Positions 7,476 through 15,475 of a stretch of DNA of 34,029 nucleotides are shown piece after piece; position 1 is the first letter of the stretch, and each line of letters starts with the position of its first letter. Position numbers and translations under genes: made by a program. A model generated the notes under the pieces. That model did no database searches and was not told where the DNA came from. It saw nothing but the letters and a program-made list of their open reading frames with translations. The stretch comes from an uncultured Eubacteriales bacterium (GTDB taxonomy: Bacteria > Bacillota > Clostridia > Oscillospirales > Oscillospiraceae), in NCBI GenBank assembly GCA_900549885.1, contig URQA01000007.1, positions 1 through 34,029 on the forward strand, given 5' to 3'.

Positions 7476-8684
7476 TCAGATCATGGAATAGGCGATCTGC
7501 ATCAGCTTGGATACAATCGGCTCCGTGTCCCCCGGGAACCGCTGCGTCATAAACGTAATACTCAAATTTTCCCCAGGATCAGCCCAGGCGACTGTCCCCG
7601 CCGCGCCGCTCCAGCCAAACGCACCCGGGAAGCGCACCATGTCGGAATGGTTCATGGATTTGCTGACGCAGGTCAGAAGTCCCCATGTCATATTCCCATT
7701 GGGGAACCAATCCCTTTTGAAATCGGCATACTGGCCCGCAGTCAGTTGGTCCGAGGCCATCAGCTCCACGGTTTTACGGCCCAGAACGCGAACGCCGTCC
7801 AAGCTTCCGCCGTTTGCCAGCATCTGAATAAAGCGGGAGTAGTCATCCAGCGTGGAATACAGACTGCTGGAGCAGATCTCAAGCTCTTTTGTAGGGACGC
7901 TGAGAAGCCGATCCCGCGCTTCCGCCTCCAGGTCATACGGCTTCACCCCGGCGGGGTCAAAATGGTCATATATCGTGGCCGTACGGGCGCGCTGCTCCGG
8001 GGTGAGCAGATACCCAGTGTCCACCATCCCAAGCGGCCTGGTGATTTCTTGACAAATGAAGTCGGCCAGAGATTTCCCGCTGATCACGCTGACCACCGCC
8101 CCCAGGATGTCTGAGCAGTGCCCATAGAGCCAGCCCTCCCCCGGCTCAAAGCACATTGGGGTAGAGGCCAGCAGTTCCGCCGCTTTCAGGGTGGTGATGG
8201 CCTCCCCCGTCCTTTCAGCCTCCCGCCGGCACTTCTCAAAGGCATCGCCGACGATTTGTCCCACACTCAGATAGTGCAGCGGCATGGAGGGCTTGACCCC
8301 CACCGTCGGATAGGGATATCCCGCCGTCATGGTAAACAGGTTGCGGATGGTGACAGGTTTCCGGGCGGGCCGGATCACCGGCCCTTTTTCTGTCGGCCAG
8401 TACACTGTGGCGTTTCCAAACGCCGGAATATAGTCGGACACGGGGTCATCCATCCGAAATCCGCCCTGTTCCCACAGCTTCAGGGCCGCCACCCCAATTA
8501 CCATCTTGGTCAGGGAAAAAATGCACACGATATCGTCAAAGCCAAAGGGGCGCCGGGCGGCGACATCGGAACATCCAACACAGCCCCGGTAGAGATCTTT
8601 CCCCTTGTGCACGATGCGGGCTGAGGCACCCTCTATTTCACCGAGGTCCACATATTCTTGCATGATCTTTGTAAAAGCATCCAC
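7476..8684 (-). CDS. Serine hydrolase of the class C beta-lactamase / esterase fold
   Basis: A roughly 402-residue penicillin-binding-protein-fold hydrolase. SLTK gives the nucleophile Ser and general-base Lys (about residues 57-60). YGHCS is the YxN/YxS element, and GWSGAAGTVAW replaces the third KTG motif. There is no signal peptide, so it is probably a cytoplasmic esterase (EstB-like family VIII) rather than an antibiotic beta-lactamase. The open frame reaches TTG 8708, but a better ribosome site (AAAAGG nine bases upstream) fits GTG 8684, which I chose. It is the first gene after the terminator that ends the transporter operon, 49 nt before the esterase lipoprotein, and so opens the enzyme operon. 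The substrate is unknown, presumably an ester or lactone. Confidence 0.83.
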   Translation of the reverse strand: MDAFTKIMQEYVDLGEIEGASARIVHKGKDLYRGCVGCSDVAARRPFGFDDIVCIFSLTKMVIGVAALKLWEQGGFRMDDPVSDYIPAFGNATVYWPTEKGPVIRPARKPVTIRNLFTMTAGYPYPTVGVKPSMPLHYLSVGQIVGDAFEKCRREAERTGEAITTLKAAELLASTPMCFEPGEGWLYGHCSDILGAVVSVISGKSLADFICQEITRPLGMVDTGYLLTPEQRARTATIYDHFDPAGVKPYDLEAEARDRLLSVPTKELEICSSSLYSTLDDYSRFIQMLANGGSLDGVRVLGRKTVELMASDQLTAGQYADFKRDWFPNGNMTWGLLTCVSKSMNHSDMVRFPGAFGWSGAAGTVAWADPGENLSITFMTQRFPGDTEPIVSKLMQIAYSMI

Positions 8685-8819
8685 ATCACTCACCCTTTTC
8701 AAGCGCAAAAACCAACCGTCGTCTCAAATACAGCAAGGTTTGATAAGGAAAAATTCTTCTTTTTTCCTTAGGAACCAGTAAAATCAGAAATAAAATGCTC
8801 AAAATCAGCCCAATTTGGC

Positions 8820-8863
8820 AAGAAAGCCGGACACACAGGCAACGTTTCGCCTATGTGCCCGGC
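8820..8863 (-). terminator. Terminator after the livK-type gene
   Basis: Arms 8826-8840 and 8849-8863 form a 15-bp stem in the minus-strand RNA, with two G-U pairs that would be A-C mismatches in the plus-strand RNA. This polarity shows it serves the minus strand. A modest UUUCUU tract (8825-8820) follows. The rest of 8685-8915 holds an AT-rich repeat (8749-8771) and no gene that I can see. Confidence 0.7.
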
Positions 8864-8915
8864 GTCTTGATCCTATATGTTACGAAAAGAACACGGCAGA
8901 GCAGTTCCCAGCTAT

Positions 8916-10124
8916 TTAGGCAAAGTCATGGATATCAACCGTGTCGTAGTGCTCGATCTGCTTGTCAGGACCCATACGAAGCAGGTAGGCTTCCCAGCGG
9001 CCCAGACCGCGCTCATCGAAATTGTAGACACCAGTCAGTCCCTCATAGCCCTGCATGTCCTCACGCAGATACTTGATGATCGCCTCACTGTCCCCGCCGG
9101 TGGCGGCAGCCGCCTCGAACATCAGCATTGCGCAGTCATAGTACACCAGAGTCGTGATATCGGCGGGGAACCCAGTGGCCTCAGTATACTTTGCAATGTA
9201 TTCGACTACTCTGGGGTCTTCGATGATATACGGAGGCAGGATGGACGCCTGGCCATAAATGCCCTCCAGCTCATCCGCTTCCATCAGATCGACAAAGCTC
9301 TGAACGCCCATGGCGCCGCCGGTATTGATAGGCTCCTCGATCCCCATCTGCTTCATCTGGCGCAGGATCTTGGACATGGTGACATCAGCAGATAAGACAA
9401 AATAGGCATCTGGATCATTGCTTCTGGCGGACGTGATGTTTGCCGTAAAGTCGTTGTCGGCGGGATTGATCCACTCAGGGTAGATCTCAATGCCCATCTT
9501 TTCGCCCTCTTCAATAAAATAATCCATCAAGCTACGGCTGTCGTCATCGGTCCCCAGCAGGCAGGCCACGCTCTTGGCCCCCAAGGATTCCGCCCACTTC
9601 AGCATGGGCGCGTTCTCCTGCTGTCTGGTGACATAGGAGTTGAACAACCAGTCATAGCCCCGTGTGAAGATCTCGTCCGGAGCAACGGTGGTCATCATGG
9701 GGATCCTGGCATCCTCCAATTCCTCAAGCATACCAGCGTACTGATTGCTTCCCACGATGCCGATGATGCAGGACACGCCATCATCAATCAGACGAACGGT
9801 GGCGTCGATGGCCTCCTCCACGGTGCTGCCGGCGTCCTCGATGACCAGGTCGATCTTCACATCATGAGTTGCCTCGAAATCCTCTTTGGCAATATTCACA
9901 CAGGTGTCGATAAGGGGGCCTACAGCGGCCATGGCACCACTCTGCAGGGTCGTATACCCCACTTTGACCTCGGTCACCTCTGGAGTTCCGCTATTATTGT
10001 TGTCAGGATTACCGCCGGAAGGTTCGTCCTGGTTGCTGCCGCAGCCAGCGATTGGCAGCAGCATGGCTGCGGCCAGCGCAGCAGCCAGCGTCCGCCGCAT
10101 GTTCTTTCCTTTGATGTTTTTCAT
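8916..10124 (-). CDS. livK: LivK-type ABC transporter substrate-binding lipoprotein
   Basis: A 402-residue periplasmic-binding-protein type I receptor (branched-chain amino acid / amide / small organic acid class). The signal peptide has basic residues 2-11, a hydrophobic core and lipobox IAGC (Cys28), followed by an Asn/Gly/Ser/Pro linker. The mature domain starts with KVGYTTLQSGAMAAVGP and contains the typical VSCIIGIVGS and PDAYFVLSADV blocks. The start ATG at 10124 follows a perfect AGGAGG; the open frame to 10178 has no equally good site. It is the last gene of the transporter operon, after livF, separated by 98 nt with a hairpin. Location with hydrolases and a BKACE suggests a non-amino-acid ligand, but this cannot be read from sequence. 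Confidence 0.88.
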   Translation of the reverse strand: MKNIKGKNMRRTLAAALAAAMLLPIAGCGSNQDEPSGGNPDNNNSGTPEVTEVKVGYTTLQSGAMAAVGPLIDTCVNIAKEDFEATHDVKIDLVIEDAGSTVEEAIDATVRLIDDGVSCIIGIVGSNQYAGMLEELEDARIPMMTTVAPDEIFTRGYDWLFNSYVTRQQENAPMLKWAESLGAKSVACLLGTDDDSRSLMDYFIEEGEKMGIEIYPEWINPADNDFTANITSARSNDPDAYFVLSADVTMSKILRQMKQMGIEEPINTGGAMGVQSFVDLMEADELEGIYGQASILPPYIIEDPRVVEYIAKYTEATGFPADITTLVYYDCAMLMFEAAAATGGDSEAIIKYLREDMQGYEGLTGVYNFDERGLGRWEAYLLRMGPDKQIEHYDTVDIHDFA

Positions 10125-10162
10125 GATGTTCCTCCTTTTGTTGTCCTTTCTTTCATTTATTG

Positions 10163-10182
10163 ACATATGCTCGCGCACATGT
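10163..10182 (-). other. Intercistronic hairpin with a GNRA loop between livF and livK
   Basis: In the minus-strand RNA an 8-bp stem (10182-10175 with 10170-10163, one G-U pair) closes a GCGA tetraloop. No T-run follows, so it is not a terminator. Such hairpins can stabilise the mRNA 3' part and raise binding-protein yield; that role is inferred. Confidence 0.45.
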
Positions 10183-10222
10183 TTTCTCTGGAACGCGGGC
10201 TCGTTTCTCTACCACCAACTTG

Positions 10223-10927
10223 TTACACAGCACCCAGATAGGTGTCCTGCATGTCCTGGTTGGCCGCCACTTCTTCAGATGGGCCACTGAGGATCACCTT
10301 CCCCATGCGCATGACATAGGCATAGTCCGATACCTCGATAGCCAATACTGCATTCTGCTCGATGAGCAGGATACCAGTCCCTTCCTCCTTGATCTTTCCA
10401 ATCACCTCGAAGATCGTCTCTACAACAGTTGGAGCCAAGCCGAGGGATGGCTCATCCAGCAATAGTAGCTTGGGTTTGGCTACGATGGCTCTGCCAATGG
10501 CCAGCATCTGCTGTTCGCCGCCGCTCAGCGACCAGCCCATCTGCTTTCTGCGCTCCTTAAGCCGGGGGAACGTGCCATAGACCTTTTCCTCTGTGTCAGA
10601 GAACTTTTTACCTGCGCCTTTGGCGGCCACCAGCAGGTTCTCCTCTACCGTCAGATTGGGGAATATCCCCCGGCCTTCCGGCACGCTGATCAAGCCCAGC
10701 TTTGGCAGCTTATCCGTGGAGATCTTGTTGATCAGTTGACCTTCAAAATACACATCGCCCGTCTTATTCAGAACTGAGTTGGTGATGGCTTTCAAAGTAG
10801 AAGATTTCCCTGCGCCGTTGGTTCCAATCAGGGCCACCATCTGCCCCTTTTCTACCTCCAGGTTCAGCTTATCTACCGCAACGATTGGGCCATATCGCAC
10901 AGACAAGTCCTTGACCTCAAGCATCAT
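10223..10927 (-). CDS. livF: LivF-type ABC transporter ATPase
   Basis: A 234-residue nucleotide-binding subunit. Walker A is GTNGAGKS (35-42), the family block SVPEGRGIFPNLTVEENL, signature LSGGEQQML, Walker B LLLLDEPSLGLAP, and the switch histidine is replaced by the LivF-type LLIEQN. The PEGRG(I/V)FP segment is diagnostic of LivF. It powers import with the LivH and LivM-LivG subunits encoded directly upstream. The start codons (tandem ATG 10927/10924) overlap the end of the fusion gene by 11 or 8 nt, indicating translational coupling. Confidence 0.93.
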   Translation of the reverse strand: MMLEVKDLSVRYGPIVAVDKLNLEVEKGQMVALIGTNGAGKSSTLKAITNSVLNKTGDVYFEGQLINKISTDKLPKLGLISVPEGRGIFPNLTVEENLLVAAKGAGKKFSDTEEKVYGTFPRLKERRKQMGWSLSGGEQQMLAIGRAIVAKPKLLLLDEPSLGLAPTVVETIFEVIGKIKEEGTGILLIEQNAVLAIEVSDYAYVMRMGKVILSGPSEEVAANQDMQDTYLGAV

Positions 10928-12746
10928 TCACCACTCCTTTCGTCCTTTTGATACCGGAACCAAGATATGCTGCGATCACCTCAGGATGGGCACGCACGAC
11001 CTCCGGAGTGTCAGAAACCAGGACCTTGCCATAATTCAAAACAGTGATCTTATCCGCAATATCCATCACGAACTTCATATTATGGTCGATCAGAAGCACC
11101 GCCACGCCGCTGTCCTTGATCTCCTTGATCATATTCACCAGAATGGCCACCTCCGGGGCAGTCAAGCCGGCGGCTGGTTCATCCAGCAGCAGCACCTTAG
11201 GGTTGGCCATCAGCGCTCTGGCGATCTCCAACATCTTCTGGTGTCCATAGGGCAAGGTACCAATATAGGTGTCCCGCAGTTCCCACAGGTCCATGTCTAC
11301 CAGCATCCGCTTGGCCACTGCCAGAGACTGCGCCTGCTCCTTCTTCGCCTTTTTGGTGTTGAAGATCGTAGCCCAGAAGCCCGCCTTTTCAATTCCGTCT
11401 CTGGCCACAAGGAGGTTGTCGATGGATGTCAGCCCAATCCAGACAGCCAAATTCTGGAAGGTTCGAGAGACCCCCAGGCGGGAGATTTTGTGGGGTTTCA
11501 GTCCCACTATGCTCTTCCCATCCAGCTCAATCGTTCCGCTGTTAGGCTTGTATACGCCGGTAATACAGTTGACCAGAGTGGATTTTCCGGCGCCGTTCGG
11601 CCCAATCAGGGCATGAACCTCGCCCGGAACCAAATCCAGAGAGACGTCGCTCATGGCCGCTAAACCACCAAAGTTGATGCTGGCATTCTTGATGGAGAGC
11701 ACAGGTTCCTTAGAGATCGGTCCGTCTCGCTTTTCCAAAATGCGAGGAACATCCTCGATTTTCTCGTCATCCCGCTTCTTCATAAACACGGAATAAAGTT
11801 TCTGGAAAAACTTGAACCGGAAAAGGATGCTCACTAGGCCACCGGGCAATACCATGATCACAACAGCCACCAGCACACCGTAGATGGCGGTCATCCAGTA
11901 CTGGAGCGGTTCCAGCATCTGCGGCAGGAACACCATGAATACCGAGCCGATCGCAACGCCAAGCACTGTTCCGCTGCCACCCAAGATCAGAATTAGGACC
12001 ATGGTCAGGCCCGCGCCGTAGATGAACTGGGTGGGGCTTACCACACCTAAAGTAAAGGCATTCAGCGCACCGCTCAGACCAGCCAAGCCGCCGCTCAGAG
12101 CCATAGCCAACATCTTCCGCTTCACTGTATCTACGCCCAGCAGCTCGGCCGCCATATCGTTGAACTTGATTGCGACCATGGATTTGCCGTACTTGGAGTT
12201 CGCCACGGCACTGTAAAACCAGGTGGAGAGGGCGGAGAAGACCAAAAGCATGAAGTACAGCCCTTTACGGGAGGTCACAGAGAAAAAGATGAAGTTGGGG
12301 TCTCCAATGCCTCTCAGGCCAGTCCCGCCGCCGGTGACTTCAGGCCAGTTCTGCAGCACCAGACTGAAAAACAGGGCAAATCCGATGGTGAGAATGGCAA
12401 AGTAGATACCCTTGATCCGGGTAGACAGCAAACCCAGCAGCATACTGACAAAAGCCGTCACGATCACGGAAACAGGGACCACCACAAGGAAGGGCAGGCC
12501 AAACTTGGTGACCAAGATAGCCGCTGTATAAGCGCCAGTACCCCAGAAGGCCGCCTGGCACAGATTGGACATGCCTGTCAAGCCTAAGGAGATGTTCAGG
12601 CCCAGAGAGACAATGTATAGCAGCAATGCGTTATTGATCAGTCCCATGTCTGCCCGGGACTGGATGAGCAGCGGCAGCACGAGCAGCGGGATCATCACAA
12701 TCACATAGCCTATGGCCATGTTTCTTTTTGCCTTTTTCATTTTCAT
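10917..12746 (-). CDS. LivM-LivG permease-ATPase fusion of the branched-chain-amino-acid-type ABC importer
   Basis: A 609-residue fusion. Residues about 1-310 are a LivM-type permease with about nine hydrophobic segments and the family motifs SLGLTGMSNLCQAAFWG and LRGIGDP. A charged linker (about 315-345, MKKRDDEKIEDVP) joins it to a LivG-type ATPase: Walker A GPNGAGKS, SRTFQN, signature LPYGHQKMLEIARAL, Walker B LLLDEPAAGL, switch LIDHNM. LivM and LivG are usually separate genes, although fusions are known in several phyla. The start ATG 12746 has a GGGGGGAT site; Met3 (12740) is an alternative. It is 17 nt downstream of livH and overlaps livF. Only one copy of each module is present, so with LivH and LivF it completes a full importer. 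Confidence 0.92.
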   Translation of the reverse strand: MKMKKAKRNMAIGYVIVMIPLLVLPLLIQSRADMGLINNALLLYIVSLGLNISLGLTGMSNLCQAAFWGTGAYTAAILVTKFGLPFLVVVPVSVIVTAFVSMLLGLLSTRIKGIYFAILTIGFALFFSLVLQNWPEVTGGGTGLRGIGDPNFIFFSVTSRKGLYFMLLVFSALSTWFYSAVANSKYGKSMVAIKFNDMAAELLGVDTVKRKMLAMALSGGLAGLSGALNAFTLGVVSPTQFIYGAGLTMVLILILGGSGTVLGVAIGSVFMVFLPQMLEPLQYWMTAIYGVLVAVVIMVLPGGLVSILFRFKFFQKLYSVFMKKRDDEKIEDVPRILEKRDGPISKEPVLSIKNASINFGGLAAMSDVSLDLVPGEVHALIGPNGAGKSTLVNCITGVYKPNSGTIELDGKSIVGLKPHKISRLGVSRTFQNLAVWIGLTSIDNLLVARDGIEKAGFWATIFNTKKAKKEQAQSLAVAKRMLVDMDLWELRDTYIGTLPYGHQKMLEIARALMANPKVLLLDEPAAGLTAPEVAILVNMIKEIKDSGVAVLLIDHNMKFVMDIADKITVLNYGKVLVSDTPEVVRAHPEVIAAYLGSGIKRTKGVVNDA

Positions 12747-12763
12747 CGTACTCTATCCCCCCG

Positions 12764-13645
12764 TTACACACGCTGCGACACGGGCTCACCCAGGATGCCC
12801 TTGGGCCTAATGATAAGCACCACCACCAAGACCAGGAAGGCAAAGCCATCTTTGAACATAGGCGAGACATATGCGGCCAGCAGAGTCTCGATGATGCCCA
12901 GCAGGATCCCACCCAACACAGCACCTTCGACCTTGCCGAAGCCGCCCAGCACAATGGCGGTAAACCCTTTGCCGATGGCTACGCTGCCCATGGCATAAGT
13001 GACAAAGTAGATGGGGCCCATCAGAATGCCGGTCAGTCCGGCAATGGCACAGCTGAGCATGATAGTAATTGCCGTCAGCCGCTTGGTATTCGTGCCCAGG
13101 AGCTTAGCTACATCAGGCATTTGGGACATCGCCCGCATCTGTTTCCCGGTGATAGTGCGATTGTAAAAGATCCACAGCAGCACGCACACCACTACCAGTG
13201 CGGCGATGAGCAACAGATACTGATAGGGGATCACGACGCCACCCAGGTCCAGCGTTTTATTGCCAAAGGGACCTTTCAATTCCACAGCATAAGGGCCCCA
13301 GATATTCATGGCAAAGCACTGCAGCACCATGCTAAGGCCGATGGTGGCGATCATCACGGTAAAGATGGGCTTGTTGATCATGGGCCGCAAAACTGCCAGA
13401 TTCAGGATATACCCAAACACGGTCATACAGACCAGAGCCAGCAGATACCCCCAGAACAGCGGCAGGTCCAGAGCTGTGGTGAACGTCACAGCCAGAAAGC
13501 CGCCTAGCATCAGGATCTCACCGTGGGCCATATTGAGGATGCCCACGCCGTTTATCGTAATAACGAACCCCAGTCCGATCAGCGCGTAAATGCTACCAAT
13601 CGATATGCCCGCAAATAAATTCTGCAACAAATTAATCAAAGTCAA
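12764..13645 (-). CDS. livH: LivH-type ABC transporter permease
   Basis: A 293-residue inner-membrane permease with about eight hydrophobic segments and the LivH blocks IGSIYALIGLGFV, NGVGILNMAHGEILMLGG, and TAIVLGGFGKVEGAVLGG near the C-terminus. It forms the translocation path with the LivM half of the adjacent fusion. There is no ATG start; TTG 13645 and TTG 13639 are both possible. The AAAGGGG ribosome site lies only 3 nt from the first and 8-9 nt from the second, so 13639 may be used. It lies about 89 nt downstream of the carboxylesterase stop, with no terminator between, so probably in the same transcript. Confidence 0.92.
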   Translation of the reverse strand: MTLINLLQNLFAGISIGSIYALIGLGFVITINGVGILNMAHGEILMLGGFLAVTFTTALDLPLFWGYLLALVCMTVFGYILNLAVLRPMINKPIFTVMIATIGLSMVLQCFAMNIWGPYAVELKGPFGNKTLDLGGVVIPYQYLLLIAALVVVCVLLWIFYNRTITGKQMRAMSQMPDVAKLLGTNTKRLTAITIMLSCAIAGLTGILMGPIYFVTYAMGSVAIGKGFTAIVLGGFGKVEGAVLGGILLGIIETLLAAYVSPMFKDGFAFLVLVVVLIIRPKGILGEPVSQRV

Positions 13646-13734
13646 TTACCCCTTTCACCGAGTATAGGCTGGACCGGCTACGGGAAACAGGCCGATCACT
13701 GTCTCTGATCTCTTGGACGAAGATCACAACACTA

Positions 13735-15120
13735 TCACATGCCGGGAAATGGCTTAAGTGAATTGCGAAGGCTTGCCGCCAGCTTAGTAACCGGAGGCTG
13801 GCACATGGCGGGCGGCTGGTCTCCAAAGTTGAGGAATTTGGTATGGATGTCAGTCAAAGGCTCCCACTCCGCCAAGTCTTCCGCCTGGGGTACGCCGGTC
13901 TTGATAAAGCCGGCGAAATAGTCGATCATGTTCTTTGAAATCCGGTAATCGGTTTCTTCAAAGGGGCGCCAGTTTCGGTCCAGTGTGCCGAAGGCGTACC
14001 ACAGGTCGCAGCCGTGGTACGCTCCCTCTCCATCTCCTCCAGGGAGCTGCCGGTCGAGATAATAGCCGTATACCGGCTTTCTGCCCGCCCGGGTGTGATA
14101 TGCGCCCCACTCTACCGCAAAGCTGTAGAGGTAGAAGGGCCACATATCGTCGCTGGACATGCCGATGATACAGGGCACATCGGCGATGCTCCCCTCAACG
14201 GCCAGCGCAGAGAAGTAATTGGGAACCCAGTCGCCATCCACAATGGGTTTGGCGCAGTTATTGGCCAAGTTTCCGTCTGTGGCACCCGCCTCCAGCCATG
14301 CGTCATAAATCTCTTCGGCCGGCCTGTCCTTTAGCTCGTCCAGTGACTGAACTCCGAACCGCTCCATCACCATCTGCCACACGGCTTCCGATATGGCCGC
14401 CCGTGCAGGCGTTCCCAGCTGTCCAAAGTCACCTCCGCCGCTCATCATCACCGCCCCCCGGAACAGCCCTTTGGCATAGGGACAGTACATCAAAAGCTGC
14501 ACAGACAAAGCGCCGGCGCTCTCTCCCATCAGCGTCACCCGTTCTGGATCCCCGCCAAAGGCTGCGATGTTCTCCCGCACCCAGGTCAGGGCGGCTACCT
14601 GGTCCTTCAGCGCATAATTGCCATGATGTGTTTTATCATAGCCGGTGGCAAACGCGTTGAGCCGGTAATTGATGTTCACCAGAATGATTCCCCGTCGGCA
14701 GTAGTCGACCCCGCGGAATATATTGGGCGAGGTGTTGGATCCGCTTACAAAAGAACCTCCGTGAACGAACACTGCCACAGGCAGATTCTCCCCCTTCTCA
14801 GGGGCCCAGATATTCAGGTTCAGTCCGTCTTCTTCGCTGTACTCATATATCTGCTTTTCCGCGTTTTCATTGTAGTAGAAATCATTAAATGCGGCTGGCT
14901 GCCTGCGATGAAATTGGAGATGCTGACAGCAGGCCGGACCGCGGCGGGTCGCGTCATACACCCCCTCCCAGCCGCGTATCACCTGCGGGTCCTCCCAACG
15001 GCCCGCCTCGGCATACTTAACGCCCTCAAACACCAAACAGCCCTCCTGCCGCAGCCCCTTGATCTCTCCGCAGGAGGTAGTCAGCTGAATATAGCTGTTC
15101 GGCTTTCTTCTGCCTCTCAC
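13735..15120 (-). CDS. Type-B carboxylesterase
   Basis: A roughly 461-residue enzyme of the carboxylesterase/para-nitrobenzyl-esterase family. The N-terminal CGEIKGLRQEGCLVFEGVKYAEA block, LNLNIWAPE, oxyanion HGGSFVSGS, nucleophile GESAGALS (Ser about 201), acid in IIGMSSDD and histidine in YHGCDLWYAFG are all seen. No signal peptide is visible, so it acts in the cytosol on imported esters. It hydrolyses carboxylic esters broadly; the substrate is unknown. The start is GTG 15120 or TTG 15123, both just after a GAGGGGGAG site; I chose GTG for better spacing. It is the first gene of the transporter operon, so the imported compound probably carries an ester. LysR lies upstream on the same strand. 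Confidence 0.9.
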   Translation of the reverse strand: MRGRRKPNSYIQLTTSCGEIKGLRQEGCLVFEGVKYAEAGRWEDPQVIRGWEGVYDATRRGPACCQHLQFHRRQPAAFNDFYYNENAEKQIYEYSEEDGLNLNIWAPEKGENLPVAVFVHGGSFVSGSNTSPNIFRGVDYCRRGIILVNINYRLNAFATGYDKTHHGNYALKDQVAALTWVRENIAAFGGDPERVTLMGESAGALSVQLLMYCPYAKGLFRGAVMMSGGGDFGQLGTPARAAISEAVWQMVMERFGVQSLDELKDRPAEEIYDAWLEAGATDGNLANNCAKPIVDGDWVPNYFSALAVEGSIADVPCIIGMSSDDMWPFYLYSFAVEWGAYHTRAGRKPVYGYYLDRQLPGGDGEGAYHGCDLWYAFGTLDRNWRPFEETDYRISKNMIDYFAGFIKTGVPQAEDLAEWEPLTDIHTKFLNFGDQPPAMCQPPVTKLAASLRNSLKPFPGM

Positions 15121-15278
15121 CAAAACTCCCCCTCACATTTCATTCTCTGTCTCTCCACCATGGCTTGCATTGACCAAGCTTCATGTGCCGGGACGCCATG
15201 CGTCTCCCTCTGCGCCCTCCAGTTCAAGGATTTTGCTCAACCCATTCTTTCCCGGCTCACCCCTTTAGGCAATTTCAG

Positions 15279-15316
15279 TTTATCATGGATAATTTCGTTT
15301 CGCCAATACCAATTAT
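15279..15316 (-). promoter_or_regulatory. Candidate promoter and LysR-type operator for the carboxylesterase/liv operon
   Basis: On the minus strand TTGGCG (15306-15301) and GATAAA (15284-15279) are separated by 16 bases. An inverted repeat ATAATT/AATTAT (15289-15294 / 15311-15316) overlaps the -35. LysR regulators often bind AT-rich dyads just upstream of or over the -35 of target promoters, so this is the likely LysR target. The promoter boxes are only fair. The remaining gap 15121-15363 shows no gene. Confidence 0.4.
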
Positions 15317-15363
15317 TTGCGTCTGCCCATATCTCCACCCCCACCTTGTTGTAAAAACCGCAC

Positions 15364-15413
15364 AAAAAAAGCTGTCATTCTCTTATTAAAAAGAGACTGA
15401 CAGCAAATTTTTT
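15364..15413. terminator. Terminator after the lysR gene (bidirectional shape)
   Basis: Arms 15371-15384 and 15391-15404 pair in 13 of 14 positions. The hairpin is flanked by AAAAAAA on the left (a U-run for the minus strand) and TTTTTT on the right. It ends the minus-strand lysR transcript, which implies that the carboxylesterase operon has its own promoter. Confidence 0.8.
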
Positions 15414-15475
15414 GTTTTTTTAGTTATGGATATCTATACATTAAAAGCATAGCACACCCGATGCAAAGGTACAAA

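Noticed and set aside
7476..8684. Antibiotic-resistance beta-lactamase
   Set aside because: It has the SxxK fold but no signal peptide and no KTG box, and it lies in a catabolic operon; a family VIII-type esterase is more likely.
10159..10190. Plus-strand TTGACA near the livF-livK spacer as an antisense promoter
   Set aside because: No acceptable -10 at 16-18 bases; the hexamer appears by chance within the hairpin region.
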